A stretch of 64,000 bases of DNA from Drosophila pseudoobscura. Its lineage: Eukaryota; Arthropoda; Insecta; Diptera; Drosophilidae. Below, piece after piece: positions 40,401 to 48,605 of this stretch. The notes under the pieces are model-generated. The model ran no database searches, was not told the DNA's origin, and was given only the letters and a program-made list of their open reading frames with translations. Where the stretch lies: NCBI RefSeq assembly GCF_009870125.1, contig NC_046683.1, positions 40,129,869 to 40,193,868 of the forward strand. Reading direction: 5' to 3'. A program made the translations under genes and the position numbers. Each line of letters begins with the position of its first letter. Positions within the stretch are counted from its first letter, which is position 1.

Positions 40401-41403
40401 GAGACGACGACTACGACGACTACCACGACTTTTCCGATGTATTTTTAGTGGTCCACGGATCGCGCGATTCTATATGCAAACCGTATTCGTAATTCTCATG
40501 TAGGCCAAACAGCAGTCGCGTGGGGCTTGCTGAACTGTGAACTGTGACCCCTAGAATCGGTCGGGAAGTGTGCCCCCATGTTCCTGCTTTCGGACCCAAT
40601 AGGTTGCAGCAGGTCCCACCTAGTGGCTGCGGCGGAATCCCCGCTAAGCTTGTTAGCCTTGCCCTCCGGCCTTGCCGCTGGACAGACACGACTGACACGC
40701 CACGCCACGCCACGCCACGAAAGCAGGCCAATTAGGCCCCCAGGCGTAGGGAGATGGAGATGGAGATGGTGGGGGGAGGCGGGCATCACTGTCAACTGGC
40801 AGCTGGCCAAAGACCCACGCACTTGGGAGGCGCAGAGTGGCGCACGCACAGTGGCTGGCTACGCTTTTCCTCCTATCCCATACCTCTATCTCTGTCTGTC
40901 TTATTTTCTGGAGGAAGAGGCAGAGACCAATATACGAGTAGTGCGTCAACAGCGACGATGCCACGGAAGTATTCTCCGCAACCACCTCCCAGATCCCTGG
41001 TCACTGGTCCCTGGTCCCTGACAGCCCTCGCCCCCGTTTTGATTTATGCGGCATTTTGCAAAAGTCAACAAATGGAAATGACACGGAAAATAATAATGCC
41101 AAGAGAGAGAGAGAGAGAGAGCTTAACCATTTTACCAATTTCTTTCAGCTTTCAAGGCCGCCAAGGCAGAAATAGAGTCCACCCACAGCACACCCGAATG
41201 TATGGAAAACTATGGCCCCATTTTTGGAGTCCAGGAAAGCGGAGAAACCAGGAGAAATAGAGTCCCATGAAATTTATGTTGTACTTCAGAAACAGAAACA
41301 AACAAGTTTTCGTTTGCTTATATCACAGTTACAAGGAGCTGCAGCCGGAGCTGGAGAGTACCAGCAGCCGCCTTAGAAGATCTACAGATCTACTGCCATC
41401 ACA
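37494..41403. other. Non-coding region between the Tc1 element and the EF-hand gene
   Basis: It contains a TACATATGTA cluster (37500-37680) and a degenerate array of AACGAACGGCAAC and GCCGAAGC words (37806-38090). (CA/CG)-type repeats lie at 38666-38700, (CT)n at 40178-40199 and GCCAC units at 40697-40718. A consensus plus-strand donor AATG|GTAAGT lies at 40001/40002. The 5' UTR exon(s) of the EF-hand gene could lie here. A stretch at 39360-39545 is open on both strands but shows no recognisable product. Confidence 0.45.
37806..38090. repeat. Degenerate array of AACGAACGGCAAC and AAGCCGAAGC words
   Basis: AGAACGAACGGCAAC occurs at about 37816 and 37851. GCCGAAGCC/GCCGAAGCTAGCATAG occurs at least four times between 37870 and 38065. 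The resulting open frames (R, N, G, A, E-rich) look non-functional. Confidence 0.5.
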
Positions 41404-42087
41404 ATGGGAATGACGGGCAGCCGTTCGCTGAGCCTCGATCAGATGGCGGAGCATCAGCGGGAGACCGGACTCTCGTGCGCCCAGTTGGAGCAGCTCTATA
41501 GCCGTTTTCAATCATTGGACCGCCAGCGTCGTGGCTATCTGACGCCAACCGATCTGCTGCGCATACCGCAGCTTGTCCAGCATCCACTGCACCGCCAGAT
41601 CGTGGACAGCTTCTTCCCCCGCCGCTGCGGGACCGCAACCATGTCCTTCCACCAATTTGTGGGGGCTTGCGCCACCGTCCTGGTGCCGCAGTTCATATTC
41701 ACCGAGACTATGGAGTTCTATGGGCCACCGCCCCATGGACGAGCCGACAAGGTGCGTCTGCTGTGTAAAATGATCGATACAGAGAACCAAGGCTACATAT
41801 TGACCAAGGACTTTCGTCAATTCTTGGGCACCTTGCTCGAGCAGCACGGCGCCCATCCGGCCGAGATGCCTCTGTTGGAGCTACTGGCATTCGGACTCAA
41901 CCAATCGACACCCTCCCAGCTCAAATACCATGATTTCGAGTTCCGTCTCAGTGCCGCCGATCTAGAGGGTCGTCTCTCCATCAGCAAGTGGCTCGCTAAG
42001 GGCGATAACGAGGCCCCCAAGGCCAGCAAGGCCAAAACCGGGACTGACTCCGTGGAGCCTGGCGTGCAGGCGAGGCACAACAAATAA
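41404..42087 (+). CDS. CHP/calcineurin-B-like EF-hand protein with degenerate loops
   Basis: A single-exon frame of 227 residues. Residues 17-72 (HQRETGLSCAQLEQLYSRF, LDRQRRGYLTPTDL, IPQLVQHPL, IVDSFFP) follow the N-terminal EF-hand pair of calcineurin B homologous proteins (CHP), which bind Na+/H+ exchangers and act as calcium sensors at membranes. The start MGMTGS fits the N-myristoylation rule (Gly2, Ser6) typical of CHP and calcineurin B. The loops are poor. EF1 (D39-D50) has Q, R and T at ligand positions and D instead of E at position 12. The EF3-like loop (D125-D136, DTENQGYILTKD) also ends in D. The C-terminal EF pair is hard to see, and a 27-residue polar tail follows. It is longer than CHP1 (195 aa). 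Calcium binding is therefore doubtful and it may be a calcium-independent adaptor. A 5' UTR intron may end at ATCACAG (41322-41328). Family call good; function inferred. Confidence 0.8.
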   Translation: MGMTGSRSLSLDQMAEHQRETGLSCAQLEQLYSRFQSLDRQRRGYLTPTDLLRIPQLVQHPLHRQIVDSFFPRRCGTATMSFHQFVGACATVLVPQFIFTETMEFYGPPPHGRADKVRLLCKMIDTENQGYILTKDFRQFLGTLLEQHGAHPAEMPLLELLAFGLNQSTPSQLKYHDFEFRLSAADLEGRLSISKWLAKGDNEAPKASKAKTGTDSVEPGVQARHNK

Positions 42088-42088
42088 A
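42083..42088 (+). terminator. AATAAA overlapping the EF-hand gene stop; ATTAAA further on
   Basis: AATAAA overlaps the stop codon (42085-42087) of the EF-hand gene. A variant signal ATTAAA lies at 42230-42235, which would give a 3' UTR of about 160 nt and is the more plausible signal. Confidence 0.4.
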
Positions 42089-42336
42089 TCACCCGCAGAA
42101 TCGTTCGTTTCCGCCTTATTGGTGTTTTCTGTACAGAATGCAGCGGATACGTAATATCTATATATATTTTTAGTAGCATTCTTTTAAGGCTTCTTTGTGC
42201 ACAAAACACTATATGTAGCATGTAGAATGATTAAATCTGTACGTGGGTGCGCCTTTTTATAATTGTTTGGGTTACATTTTTCACCAAAAAATATCAGAGA
42301 ACATTTGGCAAATGCAGTGGCCATCAGACTGCAGAC

Positions 42337-42899
42337 TCAATTGCAAGGGGATTGATCCTGAAACACCGTCAAGTCGGCCCTGTTGCGCCCCCTTGGGCAC
42401 GCGAGAGGTCTGGCCAGGAAAGCGATCAGGTAGACCTTGCTATCTGAGGAAAACTGCAGCAGACGGAGCAGGTCTGCGCTGCACAGGTTCTGTAGATGTG
42501 AGGCGGCTAAGCATCCTTTGGCATAGTTGTCACGCACTCATTGAATTCGTACTTCTGGATGGCAGAGGATGTATGGAATGCACACTCCAGTAGGGGCTCG
42601 TCGGGAGCTCGAAGACCAACAAAGCATTGTGCGCAGCAGCTGGGACTAACGCTGGTCCTGGTACTCTGCCGCCAATGGCTGTTGCTCCTAAGCCATCTGG
42701 GGAAACGCTCCAGCATCAGCAACAGCACTGGCACGCTGATGGCCCCCGAGCGGCCCCTCCTTGCATTGGCCAGAACCCAGCATTTTGGGGCTAGAAGCAG
42801 GAGCAGATCGCAGCAGGCTATGTTGAGTGACAGCCCGTCCGTGCTCTGCTCTTCGCCATTTTGAAGGCCAGGCTGCCATGCCGTGTGGGCATGGTTCAA
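42337..42899 (-). pseudogene. Possible degraded coding sequence, two overlapping frames
   Basis: A minus-strand frame (42899-42507, 130 codons) ends IQKYEFNECVTTMPKDA-stop. A shifted frame starting at 42537 continues LAASHLQNLCSADLLRLLQF and SDSKVYLIAFLARPL to a stop at 42337. Joined by one frameshift they resemble a helical segment such as the region after a BTB domain, but the likeness is weak. Alternatively both are chance frames in the GC-rich 3' flank shared by two convergent genes. Confidence 0.22.
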
Positions 42900-43022
42900 A
42901 GATTCGAGACTTATGTGCGACCCATTGTCGGTTGATGGATATATGCGATGGTTTGCTTTATGATTGTTCCCTGAATTCCCAAGTCATGTTTTTTCCTAGA
43001 ATAAATGTATTTTCAATTAATA

Positions 43023-43028
43023 TTTATT
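43023..43028 (-). terminator. Poly(A) signal AATAAA of the acidic-protein gene
   Basis: The minus strand reads AATAAA 142 nt past the stop at 43170. Confidence 0.45.
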
Positions 43029-43169
43029 GTAGGATAACATTTTAAAATGGCGTGGCTATGTCTATTAAAATGGTGTGTGGGATTGTGGGCTTCCGTTCAC
43101 GCTTTTGTGGCTGGCCACGGAGACAGCAGCCTTCATCGGTGGCGAATCGGTGCGAACCAAGGTGCTCGC

Positions 43170-43736
43170 CTAGTAGTAGCCATCGGGGTCCTCCTCGTAT
43201 TCGTCGTTCTGTTCAAACCAGGGCCCATCCTCATCGTCGGACGAATTCAGATACTCTATCGCAAAGATCTCCAAAGTGACTACCAAATTAAGCATGCTGT
43301 TGGGGACGTCATGAACATCCTCCTCTTCTGTAACCTCCGGCGGACTGCCTGGACTCTCGTCCATGAGAGGTGTAGCAGCAGGAGCAGCAGCAACAGCAGC
43401 AGCAATATTCTCGTCCTCGTACAGAAAAGCAGTTGAAGGTGCGGCCGGAGGCCAAGGCGGATTCGGACCCAGGGTATTTGGCGATGCCTGGCCGTCATAC
43501 TCATACTGAACATCCTCCTCTTCTGTAAGCTCCGGCGGACTGCCTGGACTCTCGTCCATGAGAGGTGTAGCAGCAGGAGCAGCAGCAACAGCAGCAGAAA
43601 CAGCAGCAGCAATATTCTCGTCCTCGTACAGAAAAGCAGTTGAAGGTGCGGCCGGAGGCGAAGGCGGATTCGGACCCAGGGTATTTGGCGATGCCTGGCC
43701 GTCAAGTGTTTCCTTCAGATGACCTTCCATAACCAA
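43170..43736 (-). CDS. Acidic Ala/Pro-rich protein with an internal tandem duplication, unidentified
   Basis: A single-exon frame of 188 residues that I do not recognise. Residues about 13-80 and 81-145 are two near-identical copies of a unit reading DGQASPNTLGPNPP, PPAAPSTAFLYEDENIAAA, PAATPLMDESPGSPPE and TEEEDV. The first copy has an extra SAAV. The C-terminus is highly acidic and unique (NSSDDEDGPWFEQNDEYEEDPDGYY), after a hydrophobic stretch LNLVVTLEIFAIEYL. There is no signal peptide and no known domain, and it is probably largely disordered. The start could be Met1 or Met3 (MVME). A DRE box (TATCGATA, 43820-43827) lies 84 nt upstream of the start and a GGTATTTT word at 43919-43926, as in housekeeping promoters. 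AATAAA on this strand is at 43028-43023. The duplication preserving frame over about 190 nt supports real coding. Function unknown. Confidence 0.6.
   Translation of the reverse strand: MVMEGHLKETLDGQASPNTLGPNPPSPPAAPSTAFLYEDENIAAAVSAAVAAAPAATPLMDESPGSPPELTEEEDVQYEYDGQASPNTLGPNPPWPPAAPSTAFLYEDENIAAAVAAAPAATPLMDESPGSPPEVTEEEDVHDVPNSMLNLVVTLEIFAIEYLNSSDDEDGPWFEQNDEYEEDPDGYY
43315..43704 (-). repeat. In-frame tandem duplication, units 43315-43497 and 43510-43704
   Basis: Two direct copies of 183 and 195 nt inside the acidic-protein gene. By eye they differ by two substitutions and one 12 nt in-frame indel, so the duplication is recent or homogenised. Confidence 0.9.
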
Positions 43737-43819
43737 ACGAAGCTATGCAAATTATGAAAAAAAAAGGCAAATTAAAAACGTCCACGCTACGCCTGCGTAT
43801 GCTGGTTTCTAGAAAAGTC

Positions 43820-43827
43820 TATCGATA
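43820..43827. promoter_or_regulatory. DRE box TATCGATA upstream of the acidic-protein gene
   Basis: A perfect palindromic DREF site, followed by GGTCGATAG. It lies 84 nt 5' of the minus-strand start at 43736 and is accompanied by a motif-6-like CTTGGTATTTTC at 43917-43928. In Drosophila this pairing marks TATA-less broad promoters. Confidence 0.55.
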
Positions 43828-44307
43828 GGTCGATAGTCGAGACGTTCGCCGCAGTGCGCGGTGCGCACATTGTTGCCAGACTTACCAACGCATCACACGC
43901 TTTTCTGAGCAATTTCTTGGTATTTTCAATAAGAATATGTGACCTTATGTTTGCAAAATGCAGCCGACTCGAACGCAGGCGTTAGAAAAAGCAAAGCAGA
44001 GCCAAACAAATCGGCTGATGCAGCACGGATGAGAGGGGATGTACGCCGATTCCTGTGTACGTAATACGTATGTAAGTAGTAAGTGTGCTGTGCGAGCTGA
44101 GAAAAAGCACCGGATAGATGATAATGTATGTCAATTTGACATACAGGTTCCATCCGAGTGCTGCATATTGTTTCGTTTTTTCGGGTCCCAGTAACCTTTT
44201 CGCATCCCCCCAGCTGCCTGTCGAAGCCCTGCTACGAATAAGGGCAGTTCGAATCATTATTATTTCAAACTTTGTGTGTAGCACATCTCCCAGTAAAGTA
44301 AATAAAA

Positions 44308-44452
44308 GTGAGTTGTGAAAAAAAAAATTTGAAAAAAAAATTGAAAAATTTAAAAATAATTTGTGAAAAGTTTTTCGAATATTTTACGGAAAAATTTTAA
44401 AAAGTTTGTGTGACTTTTAATAAAAGAAATTTTTTTTTTTGTGTTTTTGCAG
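44308..44452 (+). other. Putative 5' UTR intron of the secreted-protein gene
   Basis: AAAA|GTGAGT at 44308 and a strong poly-T acceptor TTTTTGCAG at 44444-44452, 36 nt before the start codon. The interior is very A/T-rich, as expected of a fly intron. Not proven by transcripts. Confidence 0.45.
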
Positions 44453-44488
44453 AGCTTTCTCAAGACAATAACAAAGATTTCTTCGATA

Positions 44489-45502
44489 ATGTATAAGATT
44501 AATATATTTTTGATCTTCTGGTGTAAGTAGCCACTGCCGCGTCTGTTGTCTATAAGTGAAACTAAAATTGTGCGGGTGGTTTCAGGTGCCGTGATGATGC
44601 AACCATTGATGGGCCAGGGCTTGCGCGACAAGAGCTCGGATATCAGTGTCCCTTCTGCCGATGCGGAGGTCAGTGCCACAACTGTGGCATCTATTATGGG
44701 ATCGTTGATGGAAAAGACTCCAGCAGGAAACTACGCAGCTGCCGAAACTACCCCGGCTATGGCTACAGGAAGCCCCCCAGCTGCGGTCAAGTCCACCCCT
44801 CGCCCGAAGGCTGCCAAGGAGTACAAAAAGCGCAAAGTGGCTCGCACACACAAGCCCCTATTCGATGAGTCTCGATTTGACTCATCGATGGAGCAGTTCG
44901 ACTTTCATGACGCCCCAAAGCCTCGTTCGCCGCATCGCCACAAGCGCCAGAAACGCCACCGCCACGCGCCGACTGAGAAACCGTTCCTGGAGCCCTACCC
45001 CTTGATGCAGACTGAACCGCCAATGCCTCCTCGATACCCCATGCGTGCATTCTCATCTTCTGATGCGGACACCGCCACATCTTCTCGTGCGTCGCCGTTT
45101 TCCTTCTACGAGAAGTTACGTTCGCCGGATTTAAATTTCGAAGTGAAGGTGCTCGAAATGTTGTCCCCCACAATGCTGATCGAGAGCGTTGAGCTGAAAC
45201 CGTATGAACACTCTCAGCCGACAATGGTGCCCCAGAATATGCCCGGATTTGACTTCTTGAACGCTACCGAGTACGAACGTTATGGCGACCACTCTATTTA
45301 CTCGCCCAAGAAAACTCACAAGCGCCACTCTTCTCCGGAAAAGCCGCCACTATTCGACATTTTGCAACCAGTTCTGAAGCCGCTCCTACACTCCCTACGT
45401 AAGATGGAGATGAAGACAGCCATGGAAATGCACAACAGTGGCAAGGAACAACCATTGTCTCGTCGCAGCTTCGAGGACCCAACACTAGAAAGCACCTACT
45501 GA
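44489..45502 (+). CDS. Secreted basic His/Lys/Pro-rich protein, two exons, unidentified
   Basis: Exons 44489-44522 and 44586-45502 are joined across a 63 nt GTAAGT...TTTCAG intron and give 316 residues. The first exon encodes MYKINIFLIFWC. The join continues AVMMQPLMGQG, together a classic signal peptide with likely cleavage near residues 21-23. The mature part has no known domain. It carries two similar modules, each a basic run followed by (K/P)PLFD: KKRKVARTHKPLFDESRFD (about 91-110) and KKTHKRHSSPEKPPLFDIL (about 250-268). A strongly basic HRHKRQKRHRH run (about 127-137) offers furin-type cleavage sites. The 5' leader may contain an intron (donor GTGAGT at 44308, acceptor TTTGCAG ending 44452). 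AATAAA signals are at 45834 and 45848. The frame alone, started at an internal Met (44546), would miss the signal peptide. It could be a peptide precursor, a cuticle or eggshell component or an accessory-gland protein; function unknown. Confidence 0.75.
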
Positions 45503-45833
45503 AGAGACTGATCAAGCTCAAGGATCTGCTGAAGGCCCCCGACCCAGCCTTTCTAGCTGTCCTATGAGCATCGTCACAACCGCAAAGGCGTTTTAGGTTT
45601 AGATATAGCGGTAGGATATTAGGTTTGACAGGTAGCTAAGATTTCCATTTGTGCTTGTGGTCAATCTAAATTTGTATTTTTTTTTATTTAGAAATTAGTT
45701 TTTGTTTTGGGTTTAGTTTAGTTTCAGGGAAAGTCAAATTTTTAAAATATTTTTGGGTTTTTGACAACAATTGAATGCCAACAAATGATTTGAGATACGA
45801 TTATATTTTGTAAGAATCAGTTTATAGGTAGTT

Positions 45834-45853
45834 AATAAAAAGAAGCAAATAAA
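45834..45853 (+). terminator. Two AATAAA signals after the secreted-protein gene
   Basis: AATAAA at 45834-45839 and 45848-45853, about 340 nt past the stop codon at 45502, implying a 3' UTR of roughly 350 nt rich in T. Confidence 0.55.
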
Positions 45854-46447
45854 ATAAAAATTAATAAGGGGAAGAAAAATTGTACGATTATTGGGAAATA
45901 CGAGCTGCTTCATTGATCTTAGTCAATGGGGAGACGTTCACATGATGGGCAAATGTGCTACAATTGTTGCCATTTAGTAATCGCAAATTGCTAATAGCAA
46001 CTTTACATGAAATCCATCTCCTACATATTTTTACATACATCAAGGGGTGGCGCCAATAAAAATATCGCGCACAAAATTGGTGCATATTTTTGTATGCTTC
46101 TATGTAAAAATCACGTAGAAACACTTTTTTGTGGCATCTCCGGCCCCCAATTTGCATCAATTGGCACTGGCGCTTTATGGGTCTTATATGAAAAAAACGG
46201 CCAAGCTTTGCAACTAACGTCACATTTCCCCTTCAGGTATCTCTATTGCTAATTACATTTAACATGTAGTAAAAATGTATCAAATGTGTAGGTTACGCGT
46301 AGTTACCATGTAGAAACATTAATTTGTTTGAAATTCAAATGGAAATTTTGCCCTTTTTTTAATATATAAAAAAATGCATGAAATATACCCAAATTAAATA
46401 TACATTTAAAAAAATCAAATGAGGCCATCTACTGTTCTTCGATTTAA
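45854..46447. other. AT-rich intergenic stretch with partial inverted repeats
   Basis: Related words CTACATATTTTTACATA (46020-46036), TATGTAAAAATCACGTAG (46101-46118), CATGTAGTAAAAATGTA and CATGTAGAAAC form imperfect inverted pairs that may be MITE debris. A 111-codon minus-strand frame (46223-45888) has no recognisable content. Confidence 0.35.
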
Positions 46448-46808
46448 TTAAAAATAAGGCTTCTTTTCTCCGGCGCAATACATTTTCAATATTATTTTAT
46501 ACGTTTGTATACATTTCGCCACCGCGGAAATTGTAACGCTCTCAATGCACTGCCTGGAAGAACAAAATTAAGATACATATTAGGTATAATGCTTCCTACA
46601 TTCCTTACTATTGCGCCGTCGTTAAAGTATTATTAGTTATATTTTCGTTTGAGCTGTTCTGGAGTGGAATCTCTTTGTCTGCAGGTCCAGACGAAGCACC
46701 AAGGTGTAGTTTTTCCTCCCAGTGGCTTGTAACGAATCCTAAACTATTCCGTTTTAAAAGAAACATCCCTTGTGCATCCGATATGTAAGCGATCAGCTTA
46801 AATGGAAT
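46448..46808 (-). CDS. Candidate exon pair of an unrecognised gene or pseudogene
   Basis: On the minus strand a 66-codon open stretch (46808-46611) starts right after an acceptor (AAAAGAGATTAG). It looks protein-like (IPFKLIAYISDAQGMFLLKR, then FVTSHWEEKLHLGASSG). It ends at CAATA|GTAAGG, a good donor at 46608. A 55 nt intron closed by TTCTTCCAG (46562-46554) leads to 33 further open codons (QCIESVTISAVAKCIQTYK onward), stop at 46450-46448. The splice creates an in-frame TAG at the junction (CAA TAG CAG). Without splicing, the same TAG ends the first frame. So either the protein ends there, or the stop is read through, or this is a pseudogene. No upstream exon was identified and I do not recognise the product. 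Low confidence. Confidence 0.3.
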
Positions 46809-47040
46809 CTAATCTCTTTTCCACACCAAAAAAAATAATCCCAATTAATAAACGATGCCTAAGGGAAGTGCTCTTCATATCATTATGCGGTTTATCGTCG
46901 TGGAATTGAACAGTCAAAAAGCAAACATCCCTGTGGGGCTTTTACATTCACAATAGTTGTTTATTATTATAATAATTTGTTAATAGTTAGAGGGGTGTAC
47001 GTTCTCAATAGAAATAGATGCTGCTGCAGGTGGCGGCAGA

Positions 47041-47050
47041 TTTATTTATT
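47041..47050 (-). terminator. Candidate DAAM polyadenylation signal
   Basis: The minus strand reads AATAAATAAA here, about 650 nt past the DAAM stop. It is the nearest canonical hexamer downstream that I saw. The 3' UTR would span 47694 to about 47025 and contains (TATA)-rich and GTATCGTATA stretches. Inference only. Confidence 0.35.
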
Positions 47051-47694
47051 TCTTTACTTGTTATGTGTGTACGATGCTGGGATCTCGTGCTAAAAAAAAC
47101 AATCAAGAAATGAAAACAATAAACAATATGTAAATCCTAGTTATGAACATGACTTTATGGCAGCTCCTCCTTTACTCTGTTGGGGTGCCATCGGGGATGC
47201 AACAAACAAAAGCTACTACCACAACAAAGGGTGAGGTGAGTAGTGTAGTGTCTATCATGTAGAATGGGAGCACTGTGAAATCGTTTCGACCGTTCGTTCT
47301 TTCGATATATGTATATAGCACTATATATATGGGGGGATACGTATACACGTGTGCATGCAATGCAGAGGATACAGATAAAAATACAAATTCAAAGATGCAA
47401 TTACAATTTCCAAGGTACGCCACGCCACGACATAACATTTTCTTTAACTTTAGACTTTAAATTACATTTAGGCTTCGATTTTTTCGATTTTTGTGTACAA
47501 AAAATTTGGTTTCACGCTTGCATTAGCCGAGATTTAGGTTAAGGTTATGTGCTATATATATAGGTGTATAAGTATATCGTATCGTATATAAATAATTACA
47601 AAAAATGTCTTTACGATGCTTAAAAAAAAATACTTGCGCTCAATTTCAGACAAAAAAAAAACTTTACATCGCGGGGGAGTCGATCCTATCTCTA

Positions 47695-48605
47695 CTACTG
47701 ACGCCTCACAGTGCGCTCCCGTTCGCGTCCGCTCTCCTCGCGCTGAAGGCTGCCATGCCTTGGCGGTGAGGTGTTGCCGGTGGCACCTCCCGCTCCTGAT
47801 CCACCATTTAGTACACGCGCCTTGCGCGATCGCTTAAACTTGGCCATGTCCTCGCCAAAGACATCGCCCGTGCGCAGGGCCGAGATAAGGTCATCGAACT
47901 CGCCCTTGTTGTCGCCGCCACCCTTGCCCGGGGAGTCGCCTCCATTCGTGGGGGATGAGGACTTTAGGCCGAGGTTGCGTGCAACACTGCTCATGAGGCC
48001 GGTCTTGTTCTTGCGATCGATGGTCCGCTTCTTGAGCTCGGCCTCCTGCTTGGCCCGCTTCTCCTCCTCCTCCTGCCGTCGGCGGAAGCTTTCGTTGTCG
48101 TGACGCGCCTCGGCAAAGGCTCCCAAGAACGAATCAAAGATGCCAAAAAACTCGTCCGGCTGCAACACGGATCCATCTTCACCGAACAGACGGACGGCAC
48201 GATCGAAGCGCGTCTTCATGTCCTGGAACTTGTCCTCCAGCTCGGCAAAGCGCACCGATGCCTGGGCATGGAACTCCCGCATCACGGGCAGAAAGCGATC
48301 ACCCTGCTGTGCGGGACCCGAACTCCGATGGAACTCAATCTCACGGGCCACATCCGCCAGCCCGGTGCGCAGCATCTGTATGTCCTTGTCCATCTCGCCC
48401 AGCGACACCTTCGAGGCACCGCGCACATGCGGTATATCATCCTCCAGCTTCAGCAGGTCCTTGAACTTCTTTTCGATAACCTGCACGAGATAATGGAGCA
48501 GCGTTGTGCCCTTGGCGGCACTCGATTTGGTATCGGCCAGACGATTGAGCGACGCCAAACGGAAGCCAGAGGCATTACCGCGTGCCCCCCGATTCATGTA
48601 GTTGC
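47695..48605 (-). CDS. DAAM: DAAM terminal coding exon: FH2 post region and DAD
   Basis: Residues 862-1164. It starts with the conserved [15 protein letters not shown] motif, continues through [17 protein letters not shown] and [13 protein letters not shown], then a charged helix ([15 protein letters not shown]). The autoregulatory DAD ([14 protein letters not shown] plus a basic KFKRSRK tail) binds the N-terminal FH3 to hold the protein inactive. A Gly-rich spacer and a basic [10 protein letters not shown] end follow. Stop is TAG at 47697-47695. Confidence 0.96.

Noticed and set aside
45888..46223. A 111-codon minus-strand frame
   Set aside because: It overlaps inverted-repeat debris, has no domain or clear promoter, and is not part of the candidate exon pair just upstream.
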